Of a stretch of DNA of 29,453 nt, positions 18,101 through 24,778 are shown piece after piece. Every line of letters starts with the position of its first letter. Position 1 is the stretch's first letter. The DNA is from a virus. The position numbers and the translations under genes are program-made. The notes under the pieces were generated by a model. It searched no databases. It had not been told where the DNA came from and saw only the letters and a list, made by a program, of their open reading frames with translations. Where the stretch lies: the IMG/VR virus record IMGVR_UViG_3300032213_000828, positions 1-29,453 of that record; one strand, given 5' to 3'.

Positions 18101-18379
18101 TTTGAATCTATGTGGATACAAAAAGAATCGGAAGCAATGGAGCTTTCTAAATGGATGAGAACACAATGGTCTAAACAGCAAACAGTAATTCAAATAGATG
18201 TATTCCCTAATCCTATTATTGAAACAGGAGATGTGGTGGAGATATCTTACCCTAATAACTTGGTATATTCAACTGAGGATACTGGTAAAACGGCTGGCAA
18301 ATATATTGTACTAGATATTGAGCAGGGGTATAGTCAGGCTCCATCTACAAAGCTTACCTGTAGGTCGATTTATGTTTAA
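15116..18379 (+). CDS. Large tail hub / minor tail protein with lectin-like insert
   Basis: I choose the ATG at 15116 (1087 residues), overlapping the previous stop as TAATG and preceded by GGAAGAA. An upstream in-frame TTG at 15083 would overlap more and lacks a ribosome site. The N-terminal third contains a beta domain; the middle (YKNVKVSPFNKIGDDVIPQGVF, IDIQGLDGAKFLQEIL, WFTEDTKTVWQHIQELCRDTQM) has the pattern of gp27-like tail hub proteins. Residues ~640-860 look like a concanavalin/laminin-G sandwich (YFSIGTALFFKLAK, LNGYILKIG, IALVGMQGEVAFDYAYIS), a likely sugar-binding insert. The C-terminus (MRTQWSKQQTVIQIDVFPNP, GDVVEISYPN) returns to hub-like sequence. It probably sits at the tail tip and contacts the cell envelope. 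Confidence 0.72.
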   Translation: MQSVSQTTLDKLNTSASYSMSGGCWLEYNMNDLIDKAAVTATPADTATQTDPITGKTYQPFKKLFPLTSIIDPRRPGVAGINYFILNQNVTNSIPKYNVSSDLAVRTYFSSPKNQYKFWVSPKSGGTILDNFSFTVDYPIIQTAVANTILVKFETSYSKPSTWSIKIQDHAGAETTISTNGVVPDNGVFQLYWNGSSWSTTKFTTPSAPVNIKKIIVAVNTISVANSYLGVIEVGARYIQDVSNRIVSFQVSKTSSDDSSGIVPVGSVTSNALSMSLEGYDKKGIEYDKTMPFNKDNINLYKNVKVSPFNKIGDDVIPQGVFYIDSFTLSEFGDIDIQGLDGAKFLQEILAPDIVIQNAPSQAIIRRLLDSVGFTQYNFNTYGKGNANKVDSATIVPLYWFTEDTKTVWQHIQELCRDTQMIATFDNNDMLQFYPRDYLFDKTRTSSFKFRSETKGTNIPNIISLTKETVPSVKAVKVIYTPIISTNYQGSSDNLYVSPPASLGAAALQTTLSATAPAETDALKGVVSLSPISVYSELADTSFYNKAGYFLINNEIIEYDAIEFQYEPLSAPNTVIKKWITSDSDIAKFLGESKINSFKPTLRYRIKERNAFNATGKGIGVGENHLVNIDSLKEEWTGSRLNLKNKTNISDPSAFSLRQTDGSGTSISRSLLTIVAPQASKEYYCASINPDINFTSQKYFSIGTALFFKLAKAGTGRTTGEQYVSAGLGIGLDANNLNGYILKIGTSQNVANKGLNYRDVQLYKIVNGVETAVSDTQKTEDVSITGVSGGEFYRVDVRVSQATTDKIIFKIKFNNSVITATDSEPIALGNKIALVGMQGEVAFDYAYISSLKKEDFTGSYSYDNYGSYVGSATELKNVFGDFIAIGSASTIPSPWIKEFGPVAREIKKISTKYATRPGFVKYPQIILNPNVTLLGYDANSFGIDAYILNNTGAFVDLADGGQKSFIVVGETVAPLDPFEYIDPDLSATKNDEQVAFESMWIQKESEAMELSKWMRTQWSKQQTVIQIDVFPNPIIETGDVVEISYPNNLVYSTEDTGKTAGKYIVLDIEQGYSQAPSTKLTCRSIYV

Positions 18380-18384
18380 TGAAA

Positions 18385-18400
18385 TGGTAGAATCTTAGTA
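18385..18400 (+). promoter_or_regulatory. Extended -10 promoter giving a leaderless mRNA
   Basis: TGG followed by TAGAAT (18385-18393) ends six bases before the ATG at 18400, so transcription should begin on the A of the start codon. There is no Shine-Dalgarno sequence (the six bases are CTTAGT). The -35 region, TCGATT at 18365-18370, is poor, as is common for extended -10 promoters. Confidence 0.5.
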
Positions 18401-18807
18401 TGGCTACAAAAAAACCAAGAATAGGAAAGTCGCAGATTGCTGGCGGAGTTAAAGTCCAGCTACCAGTAGACTCACCCCTAATTGGAGTATTAAAAACAGA
18501 TCAATATGATGTTGTAAATGTATATACCAATCAAATAGATAAGACATATATTGCTTCATCTCCAGATAACAACGATGACCCTGATGAAAATGATGATAAT
18601 TATCCAGACGATCCCATAGATACATCTGATGCACCAAATTTAGAAGATATAGTATTAATTGGAACTACGGGTAAAAGATATTCATCTGGCCAAACAATAA
18701 CTGATCCAGAGATATATTATGACGCAAACAATAACAGATTACTTAGAGTTACTTTCGAAGTTAAAAATAGTGTTGGAGAAACTGTAAAGGGAGTAATGAT
18801 AATATGA
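18400..18807 (+). CDS. Small tail-region protein with acidic linker, probably leaderless
   Basis: A 135-residue protein of unknown function. It has a basic N-terminus (MATKKPRIGKSQ), a beta segment (GVKVQLPVDSPLIGVL, VVNVYTNQ), a tract rich in Asp, Asn, Glu and Pro at residues ~56-78, then a C-terminal beta segment (LRVTFEVKNSVGETVKGVMII). It lies between the hub and fibre-type genes and overlaps the next gene by ATGA, so it is probably a tail-tip component or linker. Its start has a -10 box but no ribosome site, suggesting leaderless translation. Confidence 0.65.
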   Translation: MATKKPRIGKSQIAGGVKVQLPVDSPLIGVLKTDQYDVVNVYTNQIDKTYIASSPDNNDDPDENDDNYPDDPIDTSDAPNLEDIVLIGTTGKRYSSGQTITDPEIYYDANNNRLLRVTFEVKNSVGETVKGVMII

Positions 18808-19694
18808 TAACAAAATTTGGTAAAAGATTTATAACATCTTATTTAGCGAGTGGACTTGATTTTAATCAAAAAGACATAGCAATAGGAATAGGGTCGCAGG
18901 CTCCAACCGTAAATGACTCAGACATGCAATTTGAATTTTATCGATCAGGAGTTTTTCTTGGAAGCTCTGACATACAAACAAATACAGCAACTGGAGTAAC
19001 TACATATTCTGTAGTTTATAAAACCACGCTGCCAACAGACGTAGAAGGAATAATATCGGAAGTTGGAATTTTCCCTACTGGATTTTTGCAAAACACAGAC
19101 TATTCATCCAAATACATATCATCATTTGAAGATACTACACAGTGGGCAGATTCAACTGGAGCTCAACCAACATCAGTATCAACGCCAACTCCAAGGATAG
19201 GGTCTTCATATTTTTCTGTTACAGCAACATCAGGACAATCAAAATCATACAGTTTAAATACTGTTTTTGATCTTTCTGGATATGGAGTAGAAGACTCTAT
19301 GACTCTTGCTTTTTATCAATCAGATTTAAATTTAGATTATATTTATGCTAGATTTTATAGCTCACTAACTAACTATAAAGAAATAAGATTCCCTGGATAT
19401 TCAACAATTGGTCAAAAAATTTCATTACCAATTAAATTATCTAGTTTATTTAACTCAACATTTTCGTCTACTGGATCAACAGATTTTTCTAAAATTACTA
19501 CAATAGAAATAGGAGCCAAAGCTAAATCTTCAGGAAATGCAAATGTTTTATTAGATGGATTAAGACTAAATGATGAAGATAGATACAATAGTCAATATGG
19601 TTTAATTAGTAGATCTATACTTACTACGCCTATAGTAAAACCCCTTGGAGTAGAGATGGACATTGAATATAAGATAGATTTAGGATTCTTATAA
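18804..19694 (+). CDS. Minor tail protein with jelly-roll-like (carbohydrate-binding-like) domain
   Basis: A 296-residue protein. The N-terminal part (MITKFGKRFITSYLASGLDF, DIAIGIG, FEFYRSGVF, SEVGIFP) resembles baseplate or fibre-attachment proteins, with an EVGIF pattern seen in phage tail proteins. Residues ~105-265 (STPTPRIGSSYFSV, FDLSGYGVEDSMTLAFYQSD, EIGAKAKSSGNANVLLDGLRLND) follow the strand order of a carbohydrate-binding-module jelly roll, including the final VLLDGLRL strand. The end (PLGVEMDIEYKIDLGF) returns to tail-type sequence. A GGGAG site precedes the ATGA overlap. A host-surface binding role is inferred. Confidence 0.6.
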   Translation: MITKFGKRFITSYLASGLDFNQKDIAIGIGSQAPTVNDSDMQFEFYRSGVFLGSSDIQTNTATGVTTYSVVYKTTLPTDVEGIISEVGIFPTGFLQNTDYSSKYISSFEDTTQWADSTGAQPTSVSTPTPRIGSSYFSVTATSGQSKSYSLNTVFDLSGYGVEDSMTLAFYQSDLNLDYIYARFYSSLTNYKEIRFPGYSTIGQKISLPIKLSSLFNSTFSSTGSTDFSKITTIEIGAKAKSSGNANVLLDGLRLNDEDRYNSQYGLISRSILTTPIVKPLGVEMDIEYKIDLGFL

Positions 19695-22204
19695 TGGTTG
19701 ATAAATATTCGCCAGGCAGATATGATCCAGTAAGTGGAAATTATTTTCCAGCAGACTTAAGTAAAACAAACGAAGAGGCAGCTAATGCAGCAAATACAAA
19801 AACTGCAGATGCATTTACTGTTAAAAAATCAGGCTTAAATGTTGTGATGAATGGCAAGTATCAATTCTCGTTTGCGTATTTGTACTCTGACCCAAATAAT
19901 GCTTCAAACCTTATTCCTGGAACAAGGTCCCCAAACTTTGTAGTTACGCTACAAACTCCTGATTTAACTCAGCCAGTGACTAACCTTGTCGTAACACCTT
20001 CACTTCTTTCTTATGGAGTCAATTGGACTTTAATAGATAAAGCTTTAGCTGCAAACAAATGGCTTATTGATATACAGATATACGAAAGTTTAACTGGAGC
20101 ATTTGCAGGAGAAGAATATTTAGTTTGGAATGGAAACGGAAACTCTGCAACTATACTTGTTTCAAACACAGCCAACAGATGGATACGTGTTGATACACGA
20201 GATCAAGACTATAGAAAGAAAAGTGTTTCTTTTGGCCCATTCAAAGCAATAGACCCAATTGTTGTAGATACAACTGGACCAGCAAACGTAACTTCCGTAA
20301 CTGCTGAAAGTGGAATTGATACATCTGGATACCTGGGATTCAATGCTTACGCAAACATATCTTGGCCAGCAGTAACAGGTGGAGGCATAAGAGGATATAG
20401 AATTAGATTTAGCAATGATAGCGGAGCCACCTATTCTTATGTCGATTCTCCAGGAACTGGAACAACATATAAGCTTGCTGGATTAGTAATTGGCTCAACC
20501 TATAAAATAGCAGTTGCTACATATGATGAATATAATAATACATCTTCTTCATATATATCTGGACCAGATGTTACGGTTACTGGAACTCCATCAGTAACAA
20601 ATTTTATTAAGGGCGGCGATTTTGAATTCGGAGTAGGAGTGGGATCAGTAGCAACAAATAAAGGTTTATATTTTGATGCCAGCAACTATTGGTATATTAA
20701 TGCAGCAAACAGCGCCAGACTTAAAGTTGGTGGGTCTACAAGCAACTACCTACTTTGGGACGGCTCTACATTTGCTGTAGATGGTAACATAACGGCTAGA
20801 GGTGGGCAGTTTAGCGGTAATATATTTATGTCTACAACTGGAGCATCTATATATAGCGGAACAATTGATGCAACTACTGGGAATCTAACTGGTAACGGAT
20901 TTGCATTAAATTCAACGGGATTAAAGGTTGCTAACGGCACAAAGTCTGTAACTATATCTGCTGCAACTGGAACTATAACCGCAAATGGTGGGAGCATAGG
21001 TGGCTGGAATATAACAGATACAACACTATCTAAAAATAATATTATATTGGATAGCGCTGGACAAATACAAGTTGGATCAGCAGCAGCAACTAGCGTATAT
21101 CTTAAGTCATCTGGAGACTTTCTTATGTGGGCTGGCAATAATACTCCAGATGCAAATGCAAAATTTAGAGTAGGAACAGACGGAACATTGTATGCAGTAG
21201 GTGCAGTCTTTGGGGCTGGCACAAGCGTTTCTGGATATGCAACTTCTGCACAATTAACTGCAGTTGATACAAAGGCTACTAGTGCAGCTAGCTCAGCTGC
21301 TACCGCATCAACTTCTGCACAGACTGCTGCAACAAATGCAGCAACTGCAAAAACCGCAGCAGACGCAGCAAAAGCAACAGCAGATGCAGCACTTCCTAGA
21401 ACAAGTTTTGATAGGGCATCTATTGTTAATGCAATTAATAATGGGGTAACAACAACTACAATTGATGGTGGAATTATAAGGACGGGAACTTTATCAGCAG
21501 CAGCAGTAGTGACTGATTTTATTTCCGCATTTCAAATCAATGCAACTAAGATTACCACAGGAGAGATCAGCGGAATTAAAGGAACTTTTACAAGTGGAGA
21601 AGTTGGCGGGTTTGTATTAGGAAATGCCGATTTAACTGCTAGCACCTCTAAGTCTCCTAGAATAATGTTTGGCAGCAAAGTATTGCTGGGATGGAACGGT
21701 GGATCAGATTATACAATATCAGCAGGAAACCCATACTCAGATGCTGGACAATCATTTTTTATCAATACACAGACAAACGTTTTTAGGTTTGCAGCAGACT
21801 CTGCATCAAGGGCATATGCAGGAGAAGTAAGAAACGGACTTAGAGCAAGAGATTTGTATTATATTACAAGCTTAAATGGCCCATCCTCATCTAGAAGATT
21901 TAAAGAAAATATTTCTTATGCACCCGAAAGATACTATGAAAGAATTTTAGATATCAAGCCAGCATTTTTTAAGTATGTCGATCAGCATCCAGATATGCCA
22001 ACAGAATTGTCTAACGTTCACGCATTTGGTATAATTGCTGAAGACCTCGAAGAAGCTGGTCTTGGGTATTTTGTTCAAAGAAATATGAATGGCGAGGCTC
22101 AACAGCTAATGAATAGCCACGAACTAGCATGGCTATTAATACCAATAGTCAAAGAATTAAAACAAGAGGTAGCTCAGTTGAAGAGCAGATTGGATTCTTT
22201 ATAA
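19694..22204 (+). CDS. Tail fibre with fibronectin III domain and C-terminal S74 chaperone
   Basis: An 836-residue fibre starting in a TAATG overlap. Residues ~195-295 form a fibronectin type III domain (GPANVTSVTAE, ANISWPAV, GGIRGYRIRFSND, YKIAVATYDEYNN). Residues ~330-510 are Gly/Ser/Thr-rich repeated strands suited to a triple beta structure. Residues ~523-568 are an Ala/Thr/Lys/Ser heptad stretch, likely a trimeric coiled coil. The last ~105 residues are a peptidase S74 intramolecular chaperone (SRRFKENI, FGIIAEDLEEAG, ELAWLLIPIVKELKQEVAQLK). The Ser-Lys dyad is Ser732 and Lys737, so the chaperone is expected to assemble the trimer and then cut itself off before Ser732. It is the probable receptor-binding fibre. 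Confidence 0.88.
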   Translation: MVDKYSPGRYDPVSGNYFPADLSKTNEEAANAANTKTADAFTVKKSGLNVVMNGKYQFSFAYLYSDPNNASNLIPGTRSPNFVVTLQTPDLTQPVTNLVVTPSLLSYGVNWTLIDKALAANKWLIDIQIYESLTGAFAGEEYLVWNGNGNSATILVSNTANRWIRVDTRDQDYRKKSVSFGPFKAIDPIVVDTTGPANVTSVTAESGIDTSGYLGFNAYANISWPAVTGGGIRGYRIRFSNDSGATYSYVDSPGTGTTYKLAGLVIGSTYKIAVATYDEYNNTSSSYISGPDVTVTGTPSVTNFIKGGDFEFGVGVGSVATNKGLYFDASNYWYINAANSARLKVGGSTSNYLLWDGSTFAVDGNITARGGQFSGNIFMSTTGASIYSGTIDATTGNLTGNGFALNSTGLKVANGTKSVTISAATGTITANGGSIGGWNITDTTLSKNNIILDSAGQIQVGSAAATSVYLKSSGDFLMWAGNNTPDANAKFRVGTDGTLYAVGAVFGAGTSVSGYATSAQLTAVDTKATSAASSAATASTSAQTAATNAATAKTAADAAKATADAALPRTSFDRASIVNAINNGVTTTTIDGGIIRTGTLSAAAVVTDFISAFQINATKITTGEISGIKGTFTSGEVGGFVLGNADLTASTSKSPRIMFGSKVLLGWNGGSDYTISAGNPYSDAGQSFFINTQTNVFRFAADSASRAYAGEVRNGLRARDLYYITSLNGPSSSRRFKENISYAPERYYERILDIKPAFFKYVDQHPDMPTELSNVHAFGIIAEDLEEAGLGYFVQRNMNGEAQQLMNSHELAWLLIPIVKELKQEVAQLKSRLDSL

Positions 22205-22205
22205 T

Positions 22206-22421
22206 ATGGCTCACGAAGGATTAATGTTTTTTTGTTCAATTTGCATAGAAGATCGTGTTGGCCACCCAACAAGAATGGATAAGGACGATGCATATCTAAA
22301 TTGTTTTGAATGCAGCAGTGAGATGCAAACTACTTATACGAGGCCAGAGCAGCCAACAGAAAGTATGCTCACTCTCGAACACTATAATTTTATAAACGGA
22401 CTAGACACAAATAACCCATAA
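22206..22421 (+). CDS. Mini zinc-ribbon protein
   Basis: A 71-residue protein with two CxxC pairs, Cys10/Cys13 and Cys33/Cys36, spaced as in a zinc ribbon, and an acidic C-terminal half. It starts two bases after the fibre gene with only a weak ribosome site, so translation is probably coupled to the fibre. No catalytic motif. A DNA-, RNA- or protein-binding accessory role is possible. The promoter for the next gene lies within its last 20 bases and just beyond. Confidence 0.7.
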   Translation: MAHEGLMFFCSICIEDRVGHPTRMDKDDAYLNCFECSSEMQTTYTRPEQPTESMLTLEHYNFINGLDTNNP

Positions 22422-22430
22422 TGGTATACT
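22402..22430 (+). promoter_or_regulatory. Promoter ahead of the short helical protein and lectin-like gene
   Basis: TAGACA (22402-22407), a 17-base spacer and TATACT (22425-22430), with extended TGG (22422-22424). The -35 differs from consensus by one base. The start should be near 22437, leaving a leader of about 16 bases with GGGAGA. Confidence 0.75.
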
Positions 22431-22452
22431 GTAAATCTATCAGGGAGATATA

Positions 22453-22602
22453 ATGGAAAATAAATTAGAACTAATTGTAACAGCTCTACAACAGCGTATT
22501 GGAGAGATTGTCTCACAATATGAGACGCATGTTGCAATACTTCGTGCAGAAATTACACAGCTTCAGCAAGCACAAAATCCTGCGGAGCCAGAGGAGAAGT
22601 AA
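22453..22602 (+). CDS. Short helical (coiled-coil) protein
   Basis: A 49-residue protein, MENKLELIVTALQQRIGE through a helix with a leucine/isoleucine heptad pattern (LELIVTAL, IGEIVSQY, VAILRAEITQLQQAQ), ending in an acidic tail PAEPEEK. The ATG has a good GGGAGA site and lies just after a strong promoter. The next ATG follows one base after its stop, so the two are probably translated together. Function unknown. Its place beside a probable receptor-binding protein makes a tail or oligomerisation role possible. It is short but has promoter, ribosome site and clean ends. Confidence 0.72.
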   Translation: MENKLELIVTALQQRIGEIVSQYETHVAILRAEITQLQQAQNPAEPEEK

Positions 22603-22603
22603 A

Positions 22604-23032
22604 ATGGCAGAACAATTACAACCAATGCCTGTAAATCCAGGGGATCCAATAACATCAGAGTTATTGTCTAACATTGTATCTAATATTAATATAATAAATA
22701 GTTTATCAAATAGTCTTAGCAGTAGCAGTAGCCCAACAGCAGATCCTAACCCTGCTGCTAGTGCAATACAAATTCAATCTGGACGAATAAAGATTACGGC
22801 TAACAAAGACGGCAAAACTGTTACCGCAGTGAAATTTAAAAAAGATTTTGATGCTCAACCAAATATTGTGTGCTCAATTTGGCAGTCATCTGGACAAGCA
22901 ATATTAATTAATAAATATCAACCAATAGTAACTGCTGCATCAAATACAGGATTTTCAATACAAGCTCAAAATGTAGGAGCAACCGCTGGAGGTTCTTTTT
23001 ACGTAAATTGGATTGCTTGTAGTACAACATAA
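22604..23032 (+). CDS. Probable H-type-lectin-like tail-tip protein
   Basis: I choose the ATG at 22604 (142 residues), which follows GGAGAAG and the previous stop. An upstream extension in this frame would overlap the short helical gene completely and has no ribosome site. Residues 1-45 are helical (ITSELLSNIVSNINIINSLSN) and then a serine linker. From ~60 the sequence SGRIKITANKDGKTVTAVKFKKDFDAQPNIVCSIW ... GSFYVNWIACSTT has the spacing of H-type lectin domains: a V-x-F-x-x-x-F strand, a P-x-I/V-x-x-S strand and a closing WIA strand. Such domains form sugar-binding trimers at phage tail tips. The N-terminal helix would suit trimer formation. Confidence 0.55.
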   Translation: MAEQLQPMPVNPGDPITSELLSNIVSNINIINSLSNSLSSSSSPTADPNPAASAIQIQSGRIKITANKDGKTVTAVKFKKDFDAQPNIVCSIWQSSGQAILINKYQPIVTAASNTGFSIQAQNVGATAGGSFYVNWIACSTT

Positions 23033-23035
23033 GTA

Positions 23036-23063
23036 TTGACATTATGTAGCATTATGCTACAAT
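23036..23063 (+). promoter_or_regulatory. Strong promoter for the replication operon
   Basis: A consensus TTGACA (23036-23041), a 16-base spacer and TACAAT (23058-23063) with extended TGC (23055-23057). It is the best -35 in the window and begins four bases after the stop of the lectin-like gene. The start should be near 23070. Confidence 0.85.
23045..23061. repeat. Operator-like inverted repeat inside the replication promoter
   Basis: TGTAGCAT, one T, then ATGCTACA: eight-base perfect arms around one base, filling most of the spacer and entering the -10 box. A dimeric repressor bound here would block RNA polymerase. No known operator is recognised. Confidence 0.55.
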
Positions 23064-23075
23064 TTGATTTAGACT

Positions 23076-23101
23076 ATAGGCCATGAATATTCATGGCCTA
23101 T
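23076..23101. repeat. Perfect 26-base palindrome in the replication operon leader
   Basis: Two 13-base arms, ATAGGCCATGAAT and ATTCATGGCCTAT, meet with no spacer. It begins about six bases after the predicted start site, so the mRNA would start with a hairpin. The ribosome site AAGG (23109-23112) stays free. There is no clear T run after it, so it is not a standard terminator. Confidence 0.75.
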
Positions 23102-23118
23102 TAACATTAAGGTAAATA

Positions 23119-23934
23119 ATGACAAACGATTTAAAGTGGATGCTATCATCAGATCAGCAATTTCCATATCAGGACGACAAGATGATCGATCTTTGGTTTA
23201 AAGTTATGAAATGGTTCAAGCCAGATGTTGTTGATTACCTTGGTGACACAGACGATCAAGCCTGTTATAGTAAATATACAGATGGCAAACCGACAGAATT
23301 TTTAAAGGCATATAAGAATGATGACGTGACAAATGATTTAGAGTTAATGCTAAAAGATATGAAAATTGAAGCAAGCGGCGCAAGAGAATTTTATGAAAGA
23401 ACAAGAAAAATGCTTCCAAACGCACAACTATTCTCAGCACTAGGAAACCATGATATTAGAATTTTTGATTATTTAGATAAAAAAATACCTGAATATGCAA
23501 AACATGTAACACCAGAAGCTTTATGGAGTTTAGATTCATTGGGTTACGACTATATTTATTATAACGAATTACCAGAGCGCCGTTTTGGAGATATTCATGT
23601 TCATCACGGAATGTCAATTGCAGCCACAGGATCTGTTAGAAAAGATATGGAAGATATGCAGGTGTCTTTAATTAGAGGTCACTCTCATAGAATTGCTTCG
23701 CACATGGTTACATATGAACTTAGAAATAAAGGTAAAGGAGAAACTCTTCGTGGTTATGAGATTGGTCACATGTGTGACGAAAAGGGTCCAGGAATGAAAT
23801 ACACTCAACATCATGACTGGCAAAAAGGATTTGCTATTGCTCATATAGAAAATGGTAAGTATCCTCACATTAATATGATCCATGTTTCACCAGAGTATTC
23901 TTGCGTAGTGGATGGAAAGTTATTTCAAGTATGA
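23119..23934 (+). CDS. Metallophosphoesterase
   Basis: A 271-residue protein with the calcineurin-like motif series in order: SDQQFP (Asp12), GDTDD (Asp43), GNHD (Asn110-His111-Asp112), HHG (His162-His163) and GHSH (His188, His190). The usual DxH of motif I is DxQ here (Gln14), a form I associate with some phage metallophosphoesterases; it may change metal preference. The reaction is hydrolysis of a phosphoester on nucleic acid, nucleotide or protein; substrate unknown. It opens the replication operon behind the strongest promoter and a leader hairpin. The C-terminus overlaps the next gene by ATGA. Confidence 0.88.
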   Translation: MTNDLKWMLSSDQQFPYQDDKMIDLWFKVMKWFKPDVVDYLGDTDDQACYSKYTDGKPTEFLKAYKNDDVTNDLELMLKDMKIEASGAREFYERTRKMLPNAQLFSALGNHDIRIFDYLDKKIPEYAKHVTPEALWSLDSLGYDYIYYNELPERRFGDIHVHHGMSIAATGSVRKDMEDMQVSLIRGHSHRIASHMVTYELRNKGKGETLRGYEIGHMCDEKGPGMKYTQHHDWQKGFAIAHIENGKYPHINMIHVSPEYSCVVDGKLFQV

Positions 23935-24119
23935 TTAAGTGTAATAAATGCGGAGGGAGAGTTTTTGTAGACAGAGTATTCTCTCAAAAAATGCATATGG
24001 AATTGTTTTGCATCATGTGCGGCAAGCGCTGGATGATGAATAAAAATACAAATAAGATGGGCAAATGGCTAGAGACACTAGAAGAAAATCACTCAAAGAA
24101 GTACGGTATTTCTTCTTAA
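23931..24119 (+). CDS. Mini zinc-ribbon protein
   Basis: I choose the ATG at 23931 (62 residues), which forms an ATGA overlap with the phosphoesterase stop; the longer in-frame start at 23901 would begin inside that gene. CNKC (Cys4, Cys7) and CIMC (Cys27, Cys30) make a zinc ribbon with the typical GG after the first knuckle and GKRW after the second. The tail is basic then helical (LETLEENHSKKYG). Probably a small nucleic-acid-binding or adaptor protein. It overlaps the next gene by 55 bases. Confidence 0.7.
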   Translation: MIKCNKCGGRVFVDRVFSQKMHMELFCIMCGKRWMMNKNTNKMGKWLETLEENHSKKYGISS

Positions 24120-24547
24120 ACGAAAAAATACATAAGACTCTTAGCTTATCTAGAGCTAAAGATCAACTGATTGCTTGGTCGTATTTGGATAAGAAAAGAA
24201 TGCTTTACCCATATTCAGAAGTAGATAAAAATATGGGAAGTGCTTATAGTATTGTTCAGGTTGCCTCAATGTTGAATAAACATAGGGTTACAATACAAGA
24301 GTATATTCTAGAAGGAAAAATTAAGTCTCCGCAAAAAATTTATCCAATAGGCAGTGCCTCAGAAGATGTTTGGTATAAGTATATGTTTAGCGACAAAGAT
24401 ATATTAGATTTACATCAATATATATTAGAAGCAGGTCACTCTAAAAATGTTCCATCTAAGGCAGAATTATTGGCTCTTCTCAAACACAGCTTTATATTGT
24501 ATACTAAGACCGTAGACGGTTTCGTACCAGTATGGAAGGCGGAGTAA
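24065..24547 (+). CDS. Helix-turn-helix DNA-binding protein
   Basis: A 160-residue basic protein. Residues ~58-90 (SAYSIVQVASMLNKHRVTIQEY, then ILEGKIKSPQ) match the helix-turn-helix plus wing of MerR/excisionase-type domains, where 'vasmLnkhrvTi' is the helix pair and 'egkI' begins the wing. The flanks are helical and lysine-rich. In this operon it may regulate transcription, possibly at the palindromic promoter upstream, or act in replication. ATG at 24065 has a weak AAGATGGG site and overlaps the upstream frame. It ends in a TAATG overlap. Confidence 0.7.
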   Translation: MARDTRRKSLKEVRYFFLNEKIHKTLSLSRAKDQLIAWSYLDKKRMLYPYSEVDKNMGSAYSIVQVASMLNKHRVTIQEYILEGKIKSPQKIYPIGSASEDVWYKYMFSDKDILDLHQYILEAGHSKNVPSKAELLALLKHSFILYTKTVDGFVPVWKAE

Positions 24548-24678
24548 TGAGTTACAACGCAATATATACACTTGAGACTGGCGCTTCTAAGAAGCGTAAG
24601 AGAGAAAAAGAAGTTGAAGAATGGAATTCAAAGAACGGCCCTGTCGTAGTGAAAAAGGTGGAAGATGGAAAAAAGTAG
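24547..24678 (+). CDS. Small basic protein, unknown function
   Basis: A 43-residue highly charged protein (SKKRKREKEVEEWN ... VVVKKVEDGKK) starting in a TAATG overlap with a GGCGGAG ribosome site. It overlaps the next start by 14 bases. Lysine/arginine and glutamate blocks suggest a helix that contacts nucleic acid or a partner protein. No family recognised. Supported by ribosome site, coupling on both sides and lack of any other gene here. Confidence 0.6.
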   Translation: MSYNAIYTLETGASKKRKREKEVEEWNSKNGPVVVKKVEDGKK

Positions 24679-24778
24679 GGTAGTTACTTGTGATATTTGT
24701 AATCGGGATATAGAAGTTCGTTGGGGCATATTTGCCAGTGATACACTAACTAGACATAAGAAGGCGGAACATAAATGA
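24665..24778 (+). CDS. Tiny C2H2-type zinc-finger protein
   Basis: A 37-residue protein with Cys9-x2-Cys12 and, 18 residues on, His31-x4-His36: classical C2H2 zinc-finger spacing with a longer linker. Nothing else is encoded, so the protein is a lone finger. Ribosome site AAGGTGGAAG overlaps the end of the previous gene, and the stop forms an ATGA overlap with the next. Likely a DNA- or protein-binding accessory of the replication operon; function is not inferable beyond that. Confidence 0.62.
   Translation: MEKSRVVTCDICNRDIEVRWGIFASDTLTRHKKAEHK

Noticed and set aside
22499-22603. Upstream extension of the lectin-like gene
   Set aside because: It would overlap almost the whole 49-codon gene at 22453 and lacks a ribosome site; the ATG at 22604 has GGAGAAG.
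19694-23032. Diversity-generating retroelement acting on the fibre or lectin-like gene
   Set aside because: No reverse transcriptase or template repeat is visible in the window, and no variable-repeat pair was noticed by eye.
23076-23101. Reading the 26-base palindrome as a terminator for the lectin-like gene
   Set aside because: It lies downstream of the replication promoter and lacks a T run after the stem, so it would block the very operon it precedes.
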